The notes under the pieces: generated by a model
Told to the model about the DNA's origin: nothing
Seen by the model: only the letters and a program-made list of their open reading frames with translations
Databases searched by the model: none
Part shown: in pieces, positions 45,934 through 58,500 of the stretch
Layout: each line of letters starts with the position of its first letter
Position numbering within the stretch: position 1 is the stretch's first letter
Position numbers and translations under genes: made by a program
Source of the DNA: Lycium barbarum
Taxonomy: Eukaryota; Streptophyta; Magnoliopsida; Solanales; Solanaceae
Assembly (NCBI RefSeq): GCF_019175385.1
Contig: NC_083346.1
Span: forward strand, 119,167,771-119,231,770
Reading direction: 5' to 3'
DNA length: 64,000 bases

Positions 45934-46192
45934 TTAGACATCTTAATTAGTTGATCTATGACAATATCAATGTGAATATCTTTTGATAGTAAAATTTGAC
46001 TAGCTGAAATTAACTGCAAACAATATATCGTACCAATTTTGACGAAAGAAGAATGGTAATATTACTTGTTAGATTCATTTCATAAATGGAGCACACACGT
46101 TAATTGATTTTGGGGATCCTTTTTTGGGTCAAATGAATATGCAATAAAATGTCTTTCCTTTTAATATAAACACTGCACTTTCTTTTTCACTT

Positions 46193-46245
<53 letters not shown>

Positions 46246-47880
46246 CAAAGCTACTACAAAACACCTTACCTTTTGAGGGTCATATTAACCCCCTACCCCC
46301 GAACTTTTTTAAAAAGGGATAATTACTACGCTAAGCGCTGACGTGGTAAGGAGAGTGCATTTCACTCTCTTTGGGAGAGTGAAGCACAAATCTGACACGT
46401 GTCATTTTTTAATTGGGTACTTTACATTTAGTTACACCTAATTAATTATAATTAAAGCTTAATTTTTTTTTCTAAACTGTTTTTTTTTTAAATGTGGAAA
46501 ACTGATTATTTTTTTATATAAATGAAAAAAAATCTAGTTTTCAAGATTTAGTTTAAAAAAATGGGTTTCCATATTTTAAAAAATAATTAGTTTTTCCAAA
46601 TTTTTATAAAAAAATTAGTTTTTTCACATTTTGAAAAGAAAAAACACTTTTTTCCAAATTCTTTTTAAAAAATCCAGATTTTATTTGGAATAAAGTGTCC
46701 TAAAAAAATGAAATAATGAAAATCTAGTTTTTGTAAAGACTTTTTTTTCAAAACAAAAAAATATTCCAGTTTTCTATATTTAAAAACAAAATCCATTTTT
46801 TCCATATTTTTTTTTAAAAAAATCCATGTTTTTCAGATTATCAAATTTTCAGATTTTTTTAAATATCTATTTTAATTTTTTTAAAAAGAAAATTTAGTTT
46901 TTTAAAAAGAAAATTTAGTTTATTAATGATGCACCTTAGGATATTCTGACACTTTATTTATGAATTATAGTTTGCTAATTGGTTAAGATTGTATAGAAGT
47001 TGGGAAAATTTTAATAATTTTCACAAATTGTTGGGTTTTCATGCTTATGAGAAAAAAAAAATACTAACTTAAGACATCCAAATTGCATGTCCAAATAAAA
47101 TTTCAACTTTAAATCATGTCCATATTAGCTCTAAGGAGCCGTTTGGACATGATTTGAAATCATGATGATTTGAAGTTAAAGCTTCATTTAAATACGCAAT
47201 TTGGATTTCTTAAGTTGTATTTTTTCTTATACACATAAAAACCTCACAAGTTGTGAAAACCATCAAAACTTTCCCAATTCTTATACAATCTTACCAAATG
47301 AGCAAGTCATAGTTCATAACAAAATTAATACTCCACTAGAAGGCCTTTCTAAAGAATACAACATCAATTGATCAAACTTTAGTTCAATAAAATTAAAAAA
47401 TTGAACATGAGTTGTAGTGTAACTATTCTTTAATGTAATCCCCCACATGGTTGGTAAGAGAAAATTTATTATACATATACTACCAACTTATAGATCTTTT
47501 AATATTTGATCTAAATGGTTGGTAAACATGATGGGTAAATGTATCTATCAACTTATGGATTTATTTTTACAAAATATAAATTTATGGGAGTCAACTTTTA
47601 CATTTAAAAAAATTGAAATCATGATTTGGAATCCCAAATCATGCCTTTTTGGATGATTTGAGATTTCATCTAATGAGAGATGACATCGCATGTCCAAACG
47701 CTGGTTTAGATGAAATCGCATGTAAAAATGCCTACTAAATGTAAACATAAGCTTTTAAAATAGACAAAAAGAAATTAAGACAAGTGTGTTAAATTGTAAA
47801 CGGAGGGGTAGTATTTTAAGGTGATAATTACGTTAATTAAGATAACAATGCTAGCAAAATTGACCCACATTTTCAAATCT
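45211..47880. other. AT-rich repeat-laden interval
   Basis: Holds TA microsatellites at about 45868-45928 and 46197-46241. A degenerate T-run/A-run array spans 46440-46930. Fragments of a MITE with GTTTGGACATGAT/ATGTCCAAACG ends lie at about 47070-47760. No exon was recognised. Confidence 0.5.
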
Positions 47881-48720
47881 TACAAAAAAAAAAAAAAAAA
47901 AAAAAAGGACTCATTCCCTCCTCCTTCCGCTCTCTCTCTCTCTCTCTTTTTCGCCAGACCATAATTGCCGGCATCTCCCGATGCCGACACCGCCGCAGTC
48001 GGCGGTTGGCACCACCGGAAAGGTCAGAGGTAGAGTTCGCCAGCCGATCTGGTGGTGGTGTGGCTGGTCAGCACCGCCTGAAAATTCTCTCTCTTTATAT
48101 CTCTCTCAAATATGGTGGTGGTGTGGCTGGTGGTTTTCATCAGAAATTTCTCTCTCTGTCTCAAATATTGGAGTTCGCCGGAGAACAGAACTCCGACGAT
48201 GGTTGGTGGTTGCTGCTATTGTCGTTGGTGGTGTTGGAGTTAGTTTTTGTATAATAGTGTATAATATTGTATAGTAGTAGTATATGGGTGTAAGCACACC
48301 TCTTATACACTATTATACATTTTTATACAGCTATATACATAATGTATATGTCTGGTATAATAGTGCAATTCTTATTCAAAACAGTCCAGATCTATGTTTA
48401 TACCCACTTATGCAATATTGTATAATTGTGTATAAGAGCATATTTTTGTGTATAATATTGTATAAGTATATTTTTCGTGTATATACCTACACATATACAA
48501 TATTGTATAATTGTGTATAAATGTGAATAAGTGCATATTTTCGTACATAATATTGTATAAGTATATTTTTTAGTGTATATACCTGCACATTGTATAATTG
48601 TGTATAAGTGCGTATTTTTGTGTATAATATTGTGTAATTATATTTTTTAGATTGTACACCTATATACATAATGTACATCTCTTTTTATATACAAGTATAT
48701 AACACTGTATAAAAGTGTTT
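47881..48720. other. poly(A), CT-rich leader-like stretch and TGTATAATATTG repeats
   Basis: After an A-run near 47883-47906 comes a CT repeat, then a GC-rich segment (47960-48230) with GGTGGTGGTGTGGCTGG occurring twice. From 48240 to 48720 there is a loose tandem array of GTGTATAATATTGTATAAG-type units. It resembles a captured 5' leader in a transposon; no protein was recognised. Confidence 0.4.
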
Positions 48721-49541
48721 TGGGCGAACGCTTTGCAATATGAGTTTTGAGTTATTTTTTGGCAATGTAAGTGAGCAAATTGTATATTTGTGAAATTTTC
48801 CCTGATTTAAGTTCTTCTTCAACTCAATCAATATATATTCATTCCAAATATACTTTGGGATCGAAGAGGTTGATAACTTTGAACCAGAGAACAATTGTTC
48901 TTCTTTGAAACCTCCATTACTCTATTTGAGGTAAGAATTAAATCCTAAGCTATGAATTTAGCTTTTAATCTTATGTGTATCATTATGTATGAGGTACTTT
49001 TGAGTCCAGAGATTGAATTTTGATATGACAATTTGTAAATTAAGTGTTTTCAGCCATATTTAATTCTGTTTTGGTGTCTAATTGATCATGGTGACATTAA
49101 TCTAGTCACTATGAAAAACATAGTTGAGGTAACCTACATTGTGATTAATTTTTTGTCACTTGAATTGATTAAATTATGAAGTTGAGAGGTGTAACTTTAA
49201 ACTATGTATTGCTTTATGGATTCATTTGAGTAACTTGATCGGGAATTGAATTAGTTGGCATCTGGACCTTAACTGTGTTTTTTTTTTTTTTTTTTATATA
49301 ATGCTTTCTCCCAGGTATAATGTTGTATGGTATTGTATATTAGGCTACGTAGCGTAATAATTTATGTTGGGTTGTATATTTTTGAAAATTTTCCTTTTTT
49401 TTCCTCATATGAAAGATTGAGTTGGAAGTTTTATTTTTAACTGAGCATCTACGTTCTAATTTCTGTTGTATTTAATTTCCACCAATGTTTCAAATTTCAG
49501 GTAATACATGGAACTTCCCCTTTACTTTCTTAGGATATCTA

Positions 49542-49983
49542 CTAAGTTGCTCGGACTCGGGTGCGGATATCCAATACGGTTACTAATTCGAGGGTCGGAT
49601 TCGGCAAAACCTAAATATTAGGATTTAGGGTGAGGAACCATGTATGGATACGAGTGTTGGGATTCAGATAAGAAAATTCGAAAATATGAAAATAGAGCAC
49701 AACCCCTTGAATTATTGGTTTCTCTCTGTTTGACGGAAACATGAAGCAGTGAATATGAGACAAAAGTACTACAATATTGAAGGTATGCCATTTACCATGT
49801 CTTAAATCTATTTTTTCTTTTATTTTTGAGAAATTAAAATCTCAATTTCCCCCCCAAATTTGTCGATGGACTCTGGTCAAAATATTCGAAGTTGGTTGAC
49901 CGAATCCGAAACATATTCCGCACTCGTCAAGTCTCGTGTCGAGATAGGTTCGGAATAAAAAATGAAGAGCCCACGCAACTTAG
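49542..49983. mobile_element. hAT-like MITE with 8-bp duplication
   Basis: Ends CTAAGTTGC / GCAACTTAG are inverted repeats, and GATATCTA flanks both sides (49534-49541 and 49984-49991). The interior starts TCGGACTCGGGTGCGG, a phrase common in Solanaceae repeats. Length is 442 bp, with no transposase. Confidence 0.75.
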
Positions 49984-50036
49984 GATATCTATATATGTAT
50001 GTATCCCGAATGTCTATTAGCAGCAGTATGTACTAT

Positions 50037-51413
50037 ACTGATGTATAGAAAAGCTCTCTGTATATTGCAGGAGTAGATGAGGATTTCAAAGAGCAAATGT
50101 TGGCTGAAATGAATCTATCACTAGGTGATATACCATTTAAATACCTAGGAGTTCTCTTATAAACTAGGAAATTATCTATGTATCAATGCTTGCCACTGGT
50201 TGAAAAGATGATCTCCAGGATCAAGTCCCGGTCTTCAAAGCTATTATCCTACAGTGGTAGTCTACAACTAGTGAAGAGTGTGTTGTTTGAAATGCAAACC
50301 TATTGGGCACACATATTTTTACTACCAAAGAAGATTATATCGATAGTAACATCTGGTTGTAGGACCTTTCTTTGGACTGGGAGTAACAACTGCTCAAGAA
50401 AAGCATTAGTAGCCTGGGAAAAGATATGCAGACCTAAAACAGCAGTGGGACTGAATGTTATTGACATATTAACTTGGAATAGAGCAGCAATCTGCAAATT
50501 ACTTTGGCCTGTGGAACAAAAGAAAGACAAATTGTGGGTTCTATGGGTACATACTTTCTATATAAAATCCCAAGATTTGAGTCAAATGGAAACACCAAAG
50601 CAAGCTTGCTGGTTACTCCGGAAGGTGATTGATGCAAGGAAGTGTCTCACTAGTAATGATTCCTTACATAAATCTCTACACCAGATGACATACAAAGGAG
50701 AATTCAGCATAAAAAAAAGTTATCTTTCAATGTTGGGACAATTTCCAAAAGCAGACTGGAGCAAATTGGTTCTGGTAAAGGGTCCCATACCAAGACATCA
50801 TTTTATACTATGGATGGCACTCTATAGGAGACTCTCTACTGTTGATATAGTTGCAAAATGGGAAATAGTAGTGCAACAGGAATGTGTTCTATGTGATACT
50901 CAATCGGAGGAAAAGTTTGATCACATATTCTTTGCCTGCCCATACGCCAAACATGTCTGCTGCTCTCTGGTGAACTGGTTGGGTTACTCCAGGACAATAG
51001 GTGATTGGAACCCTAAAATACAGTGGTTAATACAAAGGATAAGCAATAGCAGGCCTAGAGATAGCATACTGGGATTCTGTTTTGCAGCAACAGCCTATCA
51101 TATTTGGGTGGAGCGCAATGGAAAGTGATTTTCTCGCTAGGTTCAAAGCAACTTGGCACGACTGAAAGATATCTCTATTCAGCTGCACATTGAAGGTCAA
51201 AGGCACAGCAAATGGAAGAGTCACCTAGAGCAGCCAGATTCATATCCCTATTATCTTATTGGTTTTAGATGACAGAAATTGTAATCACAATAGTGAAAGT
51301 GTAGTTAAAGCTGTTTGAGATCTAGCTTCGAGTCCAAATGGAGCTAGTGGCATTGTACAAATTACATTTTGGTTGAAATGAAAATTTAACCTTTTAACCA
51401 ACCAAAAAAAAAA
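50037..51413 (+). mobile_element. 5'-truncated LINE with poly(A) tail
   Basis: A 1377-bp insertion flanked by AGTATGTACTAT at 50025-50036 and 51414-51425. It holds only the 3' end of a LINE ORF2, a ~280-bp 3' UTR and an A-rich tail at about 51404-51414. Truncation at the 5' end and the 12-bp duplication are typical of target-primed reverse transcription. Confidence 0.88.
50070..51128 (+). pseudogene. LINE reverse transcriptase C-terminal region (zf-RVT)
   Basis: Reads GDIPFKYLGVLL, then a TAA (50160-50162), then in frame 316 codons from MYQCLPLVEKMISRI. These include the SRKALVAWEKICRPK and GGLN-like region and the C-terminal zinc-binding reverse transcriptase segment (LWMALYRRLSTVD, CVLCDTQSEEKFDHIFFACPYA). 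The reverse transcriptase catalytic core is absent. The end (WVERNGK, stop) is also cut short. Confidence 0.88.
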
Positions 51414-51425
51414 AGTATGTACTAT

Positions 51426-52219
51426 GTCAACTGCCTTTTGTGAAAACCTGATGTGTGTCATCGTCTTCCGTTTTTGCTACTCTGTAGTGGTATTTGGCGT
51501 TGTTTATGCAATTGATGCAGTCTTGATCTTAATTACTAGCATGAAATTAATGTGCACAACATTTAAGTGGTCGAGGGTGCCATTTGGTAAGCTCAAAGTA
51601 TACCCTATATCGAAAATATTTAGATAGTTATCTCTTTAGTGTGTTCATCGAAAGTGAGAGCTGTCCACGATGTTTACCATCCAGAATGATCTCTGTAATA
51701 TCAAACACACATTATTTTATGTCACTCAAATTTCGGTCCTTTTAAGGTTCTAATGATTGATTATTTTGGCATGCATTGCATCTCTACTTTTGCAGTAAAA
51801 ATGGTGTCCTTTATAGTTTGAAGAGTCTGTCTAAAACAAGAAACAACAAGGCATCGAATATTTGAGCTTGTGTGTACATAATCAGAAAACCCAAAAAATA
51901 AGGGTCTACATTAAATCCACAAGGGATTTGTGAATCACGTTGCAGAAAATATACTAAAGATAGTTAGATAAATAAACTCTTCTGTTATGCAAGTATGAGC
52001 GAAAAACATTAAAATGCAGGCAACAGAACCAAATACCATTATTTTATAAAGAGTACCACATGCCATTTTTAATAGCATAGTTTAACAAATTTATGACATA
52101 TCTAATAAATTCTAAACTCTCATTGTAATGTACTGATATCAAACAGAAATATAATAACTTATTTAGGGGTAACTATTTTCACTTAAAAAAATCTCGATTA
52201 GATTATACAGTTGATCAAG
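51426..52219. other. non-coding interval
   Basis: No family-recognisable exon. A 67-codon frame at 51424-51627 has no motifs. Confidence 0.4.
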
Positions 52220-52500
52220 ACTCTCATTATTGCAGGTAAATTTTTCTTTCCATCCCAAGTATTTATTAATTTGACTCCTTAGGTTTGACAACATTTCCAG
52301 AGTAGGAGTTGGATCTTGAGTGTTGAATACCTGCGGGCTAGCTGTTTGATGATATTTAGAGAGTAAGATTTCCTAGTACATTCCACAACTAATTCTTTAA
52401 GATTCGTTATAATCAGTATTTTTCCTCTGATTATAACGAATGTATTTAAGTGTTTGTGGATTTGCTAGTTCGCCAACCTCCAGAGTTTCTCCATATTAAG
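52220..52500 (-). pseudogene. NLR leucine-rich-repeat relic
   Basis: Nucleotide similarity to the LRR part of the NLR gene: CCTTAGGTTTGACAACATTTCC (compare 61067-61088) and AGAGAGTAAGATTTC (compare 61298-61312), in the same order and strand but with ~165 bp missing between them. Frames are broken throughout. Confidence 0.7.
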
Positions 52501-52612
52501 CAATTCATAGTCTTAAGTTAATCAAGTTCGTTCTATGGGGAGATAATCAGATTAAGAAGTACTAACGTATTACATAAAACATTGTATTAAATGTGGATAA
52601 GCAAGATAACAA

Positions 52613-53000
52613 TTAGGGGTGTCAATGGTACGGTTCGGGCTGTTAATTTATAAAATTATACCATAACAATTTTTCGGTTATTTGATTTTTTAAAACCAAA
52701 ACTAGACTTTTTGAAACTGTCCCGTCATCTCGGTTTCTCTTCGGTATCGGTACGCTTCAGTTAATTTTTTTTTTTTTTAGAAAAGGAATATCATGTTACT
52801 GTCACTAGTAAAAGCTAAAGACACGATATTAGGAGTGTCAATGGTACGGTTCGGTCGCTTTTACTGCAAAAATTATACCATACCAATTTTTAAATTAATT
52901 TACAAATATAATCAAATTTGAACTTTTCGAAACCGTACCAATCATCTCGGTTGCTCTTCGGTTTCGGTACGGGTTCGGTTAATTGTCGGTAATTTATTTT
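52613..53000. repeat. GGGGTGTCAATGGTACGGTTCGG repeat, two partial copies
   Basis: Two copies start at about 52615 (GGGTGTCAATGGTACGG) and 52831 (GTGTCAATGGTACGG), each with TCTCGGTT..CTTCGGT.TCGGTAC. Related right ends (TTTGACACCCCT, ATTGACACCCCT) occur at about 59032 and 60440. Together they look like halves of a DNA element family with GGGGTGTCAA ends. Confidence 0.5.
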
Positions 53001-53442
53001 TAAAACATCAACTTATATAATATTATAAAAAATTGCTGATTCATATATAATAAAATGGGTAATTAACTTTTTGTCCTCATATCTCTATCCTTAATCTTTA
53101 TGTAATCCTTTTTGTTTCTTCCAAAAAAAATATACTTAGCAATTAGCAGAAAGTAATTAAAAGCTATATAAATTAAAGGAATAAAAATGTAACTACCAAC
53201 TAGATGGTACCAAAGCAGTACAACATCAAAGAACAAATCAACAATAGTCATACTTTACGCCATTATGAAAACTGCACTTATAATTCTACATTTGTAAAGA
53301 ACAAAAAAAAAAATGAAGTTGTCATTATTTTGTATAAAAAAATTAATTAATGAAAAATCAAACAGTGTGATTGTAAAAAAAAATATGGTCGAAATATGAT
53401 TATATAGGAGGGACTGTATATGATGAGATTTGACTAAATATT

Positions 53443-55356
53443 TCTACTATATTAGAAGCACCGGTTGGTGCTTCTTTCATCGTCCGTGTGTGGACCCCCC
53501 CCCAACCAACATAAAAAAAAAAAAAAAAATTGGGCCCCATATTAAATAGGCCCTAAAAAAAATTTTGTAAAAAAATAAAAATGTGGGCCCCATATTCAAC
53601 AACATCCAGTATTAAAAAAATTGTGGGTCCTATATTAAACAACATCCAGTATTAAAAAAAAATTGTGAGCTCCATATTAAACAACATTCAGTATTAAAAA
53701 AAAAGTGGAACCCACCACATCCAAACTCACGGGAAAAAAAAGTGAACCCTATATTAACAAAATCAAGCAATATTGAAAAAACAAGCGAATCCCATATTTT
53801 TGGGCCCCATATTAAACAGGCCCTAAAAAAAAATTGGGGCCCCATATTCAACAACATCCAGTATTAAAAAAATTGTAGGCCCCATATTAAACAACATCCA
53901 GTATTAAAAAAAAAGTGGAACCCACCACATCCAAACTCACGGGAAAAAAAGTGGACCCCATATTAACAAAATCAAGCAATATTGAAAAAAAAAGTGAATC
54001 TCATATTAAAAAAAAAAAACAATGTTAAAAAAAATGTGGGCATATTGACCCCATACTAAACAACATCAAGCAATATATATATAAAAAAAAAGTATAACCC
54101 ACCATCTCCAAACTCACGGTAAAAAAAGTGGATCCCGTATTAACAAAATCAAGCAATATCAACAAAAATAAAATTGAACCCCATATTCAAAAAAAATAAT
54201 GTCAAAAAAGACTTTGTATTCGTATTAAACACTAATATAATAAAGTTTTAGATACGGAGTACAAACTATAATGTTATATTAATCGTGTTTTGAACATAGT
54301 ATATATATATATGCATAAAAATAATGCAAATTAATAATGTCAAAAAAAAAAAGTGCACCCCATATTAAAAAATCAAACAATATTCATGTAATTTCCAAAG
54401 TATCTCATTAAGTCAATAATGATGGATTCATTACCGCGTGCGTATCAATCCATTAGTGGGAGCAAATGAAATTATTGTACAGTAACATACTTAAAATACT
54501 TATATATTAAAATAAGATAAAATTTAATTACTTTTTCATTTTTTCCTTACTCTACTAAATGTGAAAATAATTGTGGGCCCCACATTAAACACCATGCGTA
54601 TTTGTAGCAAACACTAATATAATAAAGTTTTAGATACGGAGCACAAATTACAATGTTATATCAATCGTGTTTTGAACATAGTATATATATATATATTATA
54701 CATAAAAATAATGCAAACTAATAATGTCCAAAAGGGTGGCCCCATACTAAACGACACCAAGCAATATAAAAAATAAAAAATAAAAAAAGAAACTATATAA
54801 AGCATGGGTTTAGACCCATGCTTCACCGTCCGTTGTCCCTTTAAAAAAAAAGGAAGAAAAAAAAGTGGAATTGACCACATCCAAACTCACGGGAAAAAAA
54901 AGTGGACCCCATATTAACAGAATCAGGCAATATTAAAAAAAATGTGAATCCCATATTAATAAAACAAACAATGTTAAAAAACAAATGCTTAGAAAATCAA
55001 ACAATTAAATCAATAATGATGGACTCTTTAGAATAAGGAAAAAATCAATTTCTACTTTGTTTCGTTTTAAACATGTAAAATTAATTTAATAATTTGAATT
55101 AGAATTATCTCAATCAAAATTTGATAAAAAATAATAAGTATTTTACACCGTTAAATTAATCGAATTAAAATTGAAAGTACCAACTGATGCTTAAATATTG
55201 TTGTTGTTTTATCTCAAAAAGAGGAAAATAGTTTCTTTTTAAACAAGTCTTCTCTTTTAAAAAGTATTAATAAATTTTCGTAGCAAACACGAATAAAATA
55301 AATTTTTAGATACGGAGCACAAACTACAATGTTATATTAATCGTATTTTGAACATA

Positions 55357-55420
<64 letters not shown>

Positions 55421-55503
55421 ATCTAAACACAACTACATATACATAGATATACTATAATCCGAAGTGTTGGGCCCGTGCGCAGCACGGGCATAGGCCATCT
55501 AGT
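53443..55503 (+). mobile_element. non-autonomous Helitron, copy 2
   Basis: Starts TCTACTATATTAGAAGCACC (itself part of a hairpin AGAAGCACC/GGTGCTTCT). It ends with the 3' hairpin GCCCGTGC-GCA-GCACGGGC, then 11 bases and CTAGT. Interior modules are shared with copy 1 (TACGGAG.ACAAACTA, ATATTAATCGTGTTTTGAACA, GTGGGCCCC). An extra 5'-like hairpin (GCATGGGT/ACCCATGC then TTCACCGTCCGTTG) at 54794-54830 suggests a second element nested inside. No Rep/helicase frame. Confidence 0.8.
55362..55418. repeat. TA microsatellite
   Basis: (TA)n of ~56 bases near the 3' end of Helitron copy 2. Copy 1 carries one at the matching place (30140-30168). Confidence 0.9.
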
Positions 55504-55504
55504 T

Positions 55505-55590
55505 TCTACTATATAGAAGAGCCAAGTTGAGGACGACCAAGGGCAGTCCTGTCATTTTGCTTATTTTATTGGGAAAATGACTTAATAATA
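55505..55590 (+). mobile_element. Helitron 5' terminus abutting copy 2
   Basis: TCTACTATATAGAAGAGCC begins one base after the CTAGT of copy 2 and repeats its 5' terminus. It continues GTTGAGGACGACC. No matching 3' hairpin/CTAGT was found downstream, so the element is truncated or its 3' end is too diverged to see. Confidence 0.6.
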
Positions 55591-58500
55591 CCTATTTAAG
55601 ATTATATATTACAAAACATAAGGATACTTTTCCTTATTTACAAAACATACCAGCAAAATTATAGAGTATATCAGATTTGGGCTTAATGAGATACCCACGA
55701 TTTTAAGCTTTTTTTAAGGAAGAACATCTGATTTTAAATGTGGACTTAATTCTAGTATAGTTACCATTCAACTTCTTTTTCTTTTTAAAAATATTTCTCT
55801 CTCTCTCTCTCCCCTCCCTCTTTGATAGACACCATTTTCATACCTAAATTTCATCTTCTTTCCTAATATAAATTTTCAAACCAATATTACAAAGTATTTT
55901 TGATTACTAACTTGTGTATTAATTGTATATAAAAATTGATTTGTATTGTTTTGAGATATATATGATCATTGTGTGTTTTGAAAATTTATATAAATTATAT
56001 AAACTGTAATTTTAAAAAATGTTGAAAACTAATATATGTATGAAATGTGTATGGAGTTTGCTATATGTCACTTTTTAGATATATGCGGCACAATGTGTAT
56101 GAAATGCGAACAAATTCGATATCAATTAGTTTTAAAAATGTTGAAAACTGATATGTGTATGAAATGTGGATGGAATTTGGTTTGTATCAATCAGAAAACT
56201 TATTATACATATATACTTTCTCAAAATCTATACATACTTTGATTAGATTTTATACTATTTATATGTACTTTATCATAATCACAATATACATACAACTTTT
56301 ATACATATTTCATACGTAGAAATTAAAATGAATTTATACATTTATACATATTGCATACAAAAATTAACAGATATTTATTTTCTGGTGTATGAACATTGTA
56401 TGAAATCTGGTTTGTATCAATTAAAAGTTTATTATACATATTTTTCTCAAAATTTATACATACTTTGATTAGGTTTTGTACAATTTTTATGTACTTTATA
56501 ATAATCAAAATACTCATATAATTTTTATATATATTTCATAAATAAAAATTATAAGAATCTATATTGTTATACATATTGCATATGAATATTATACATATAT
56601 GTTTTTTAGTGTATGAACTTTGTACATAAAAATTACTGATCATAATGGACTTTTTGAGTAAAAATTGGAGAAAATTAGATAACAATATTTCTTAATTTTG
56701 AATGGGAAGTGAAAAGTGGATGAAATAAAGAAGTAAAATTTGGAGAAAATCAGGAAACTATATCTCTAAATTTTGAATGGAGAGAGAAAAAAGTGGATAC
56801 AATAAATAAAAAGTTTTTCTTACTTTATTTAATGTGTTTTATTTACTTCTTTTTAATTTACCTAATTCGTATAAATTTTATAACAAGTCTATTAATATAT
56901 TTTATAAACTAAAAAATATCATCATGTTTTGTAAATATAAACCCTTATAATGTACATATATGTTTTTTGGCCTATTTTATTAGCCACCTCTTCTTTCTAC
57001 TTTACGTGTTCTCTTTAAAGCATGGATTTTCTCAGTGGGGCCACTTTTGTGGCTGACAACTTTTTGCACTTTTAAGTCCCAACTTATTCAATCCCACTAT
57101 GTATTAGTTGATTTTTAAATTTATTACTCCGAAATCTAAAAGTATTTTCTTGTCCAAGAAATACAGTCATAAACTTTTATTAGCAAATCTATAAAAATTC
57201 TTCGAAATTAATTCTGTAAATCATATACCTAAAATATATATACTATATACTAATTGATTTTTTTACTTGAAACTTAGTGGACTAAAAGTTATACTTAGTT
57301 GTTAACCTATTTCATGATATTTATTTTTGTCAGTTATAATAGTTTTTCAGAAAATATCGTTAAATCATTATGTAAACCTTTTGCTATGGTTAATTTCGTT
57401 CTTGCAGCAAATATATAATTCTCCTTGTTTATTATTTTGCGAGTAGTTTGGTTAAGCAAGTTATCAAAAATAGTTCCTTCTTTCATTTTAGTTGTAGTTT
57501 TATTTCTTCACATCCATTAAAAAAAAAGTAACCTTATTTATTAGATGACTTTTGAAAATAAAATATTATTAAAAATAACGATTCAGTGTTAAGAGTATAA
57601 TTGAAAATAATTAACAACTTTTATTTTGAATTGATAATTATTCTGAGACACATTTTCTAAACTAAAAATAACAACTAAAATGGGACGGAAGAAGTACTTT
57701 GCAAAAGCCAAAATACTCTTAGATGGGCATTTCCTTTTTTTTTTTTTTTTTGGAATCCATTTAACTGGTTGGAAAGATATGCTTAGTTAATCAAAATGAG
57801 TCTTCCCATGTTTGATGCTTTAAAGTTTCGATTTTTATTTTTTTATTTTTCACAAAGATAGTTCTCCATAGTTGATCATTTGCAAATTTGAACAGATAAG
57901 TTTTTTTGTACCAAAGGTATTGAGAAAGTCTGTCAGACTTCTGGATCAAGTATATTGTGCCAATTTTGTTATCTGTAAGGCTACTAATCTTCTTATTAAT
58001 GTTGTCATAACTAAATTTTAAGAGTTTACTAGACAAATCCACCTCAAAATTTATCTATTAAAATAGTTCTCATTAGATAAATGAATTAGTATTACATGTT
58101 TGCATTTCATTATTTAATGCTCAATTGTGTTAATCTTATATGATTATACAGTAGCTAATACTATAATCAATATAATTTTTTTATACACCAAATTAAAAAT
58201 TCGACAATAAATACTATACTGTAAATATTATTGATCAACTTATTCTTAGTTAAATATAATTTATGTATAATTTGCTTGTAAATCAAATAATTTTTAAATG
58301 CTTCATAACGAGGAACCTGTTTTAGTGTATCAATTGACTATATGTACTCAAAATTCAAAAGAAGGAAAAGAAAAAGTACTATTTGACTGTCAAAAACTGT
58401 CAAAGGTTGTAATGAACTGATAAGTATTTCTCTATCATTAACTTGAGATCTGAGGTTTGAACTCTGGATATGAAATCACTTTTAGTGAAAAATAGTTTAC

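Noticed and set aside
47981..48274. 97-codon GC-rich frame
   Set aside because: Overlapping frames are equally open on both strands, composition is repetitive (GGTGGTGG), and there is no domain.
56036..56242. 68-codon frame with repeated MCMKCG-like motif (Cys-rich)
   Set aside because: The motif comes from ATGTGTATGAAATGTG nucleotide repeats; there is no signal peptide or conserved Cys spacing.
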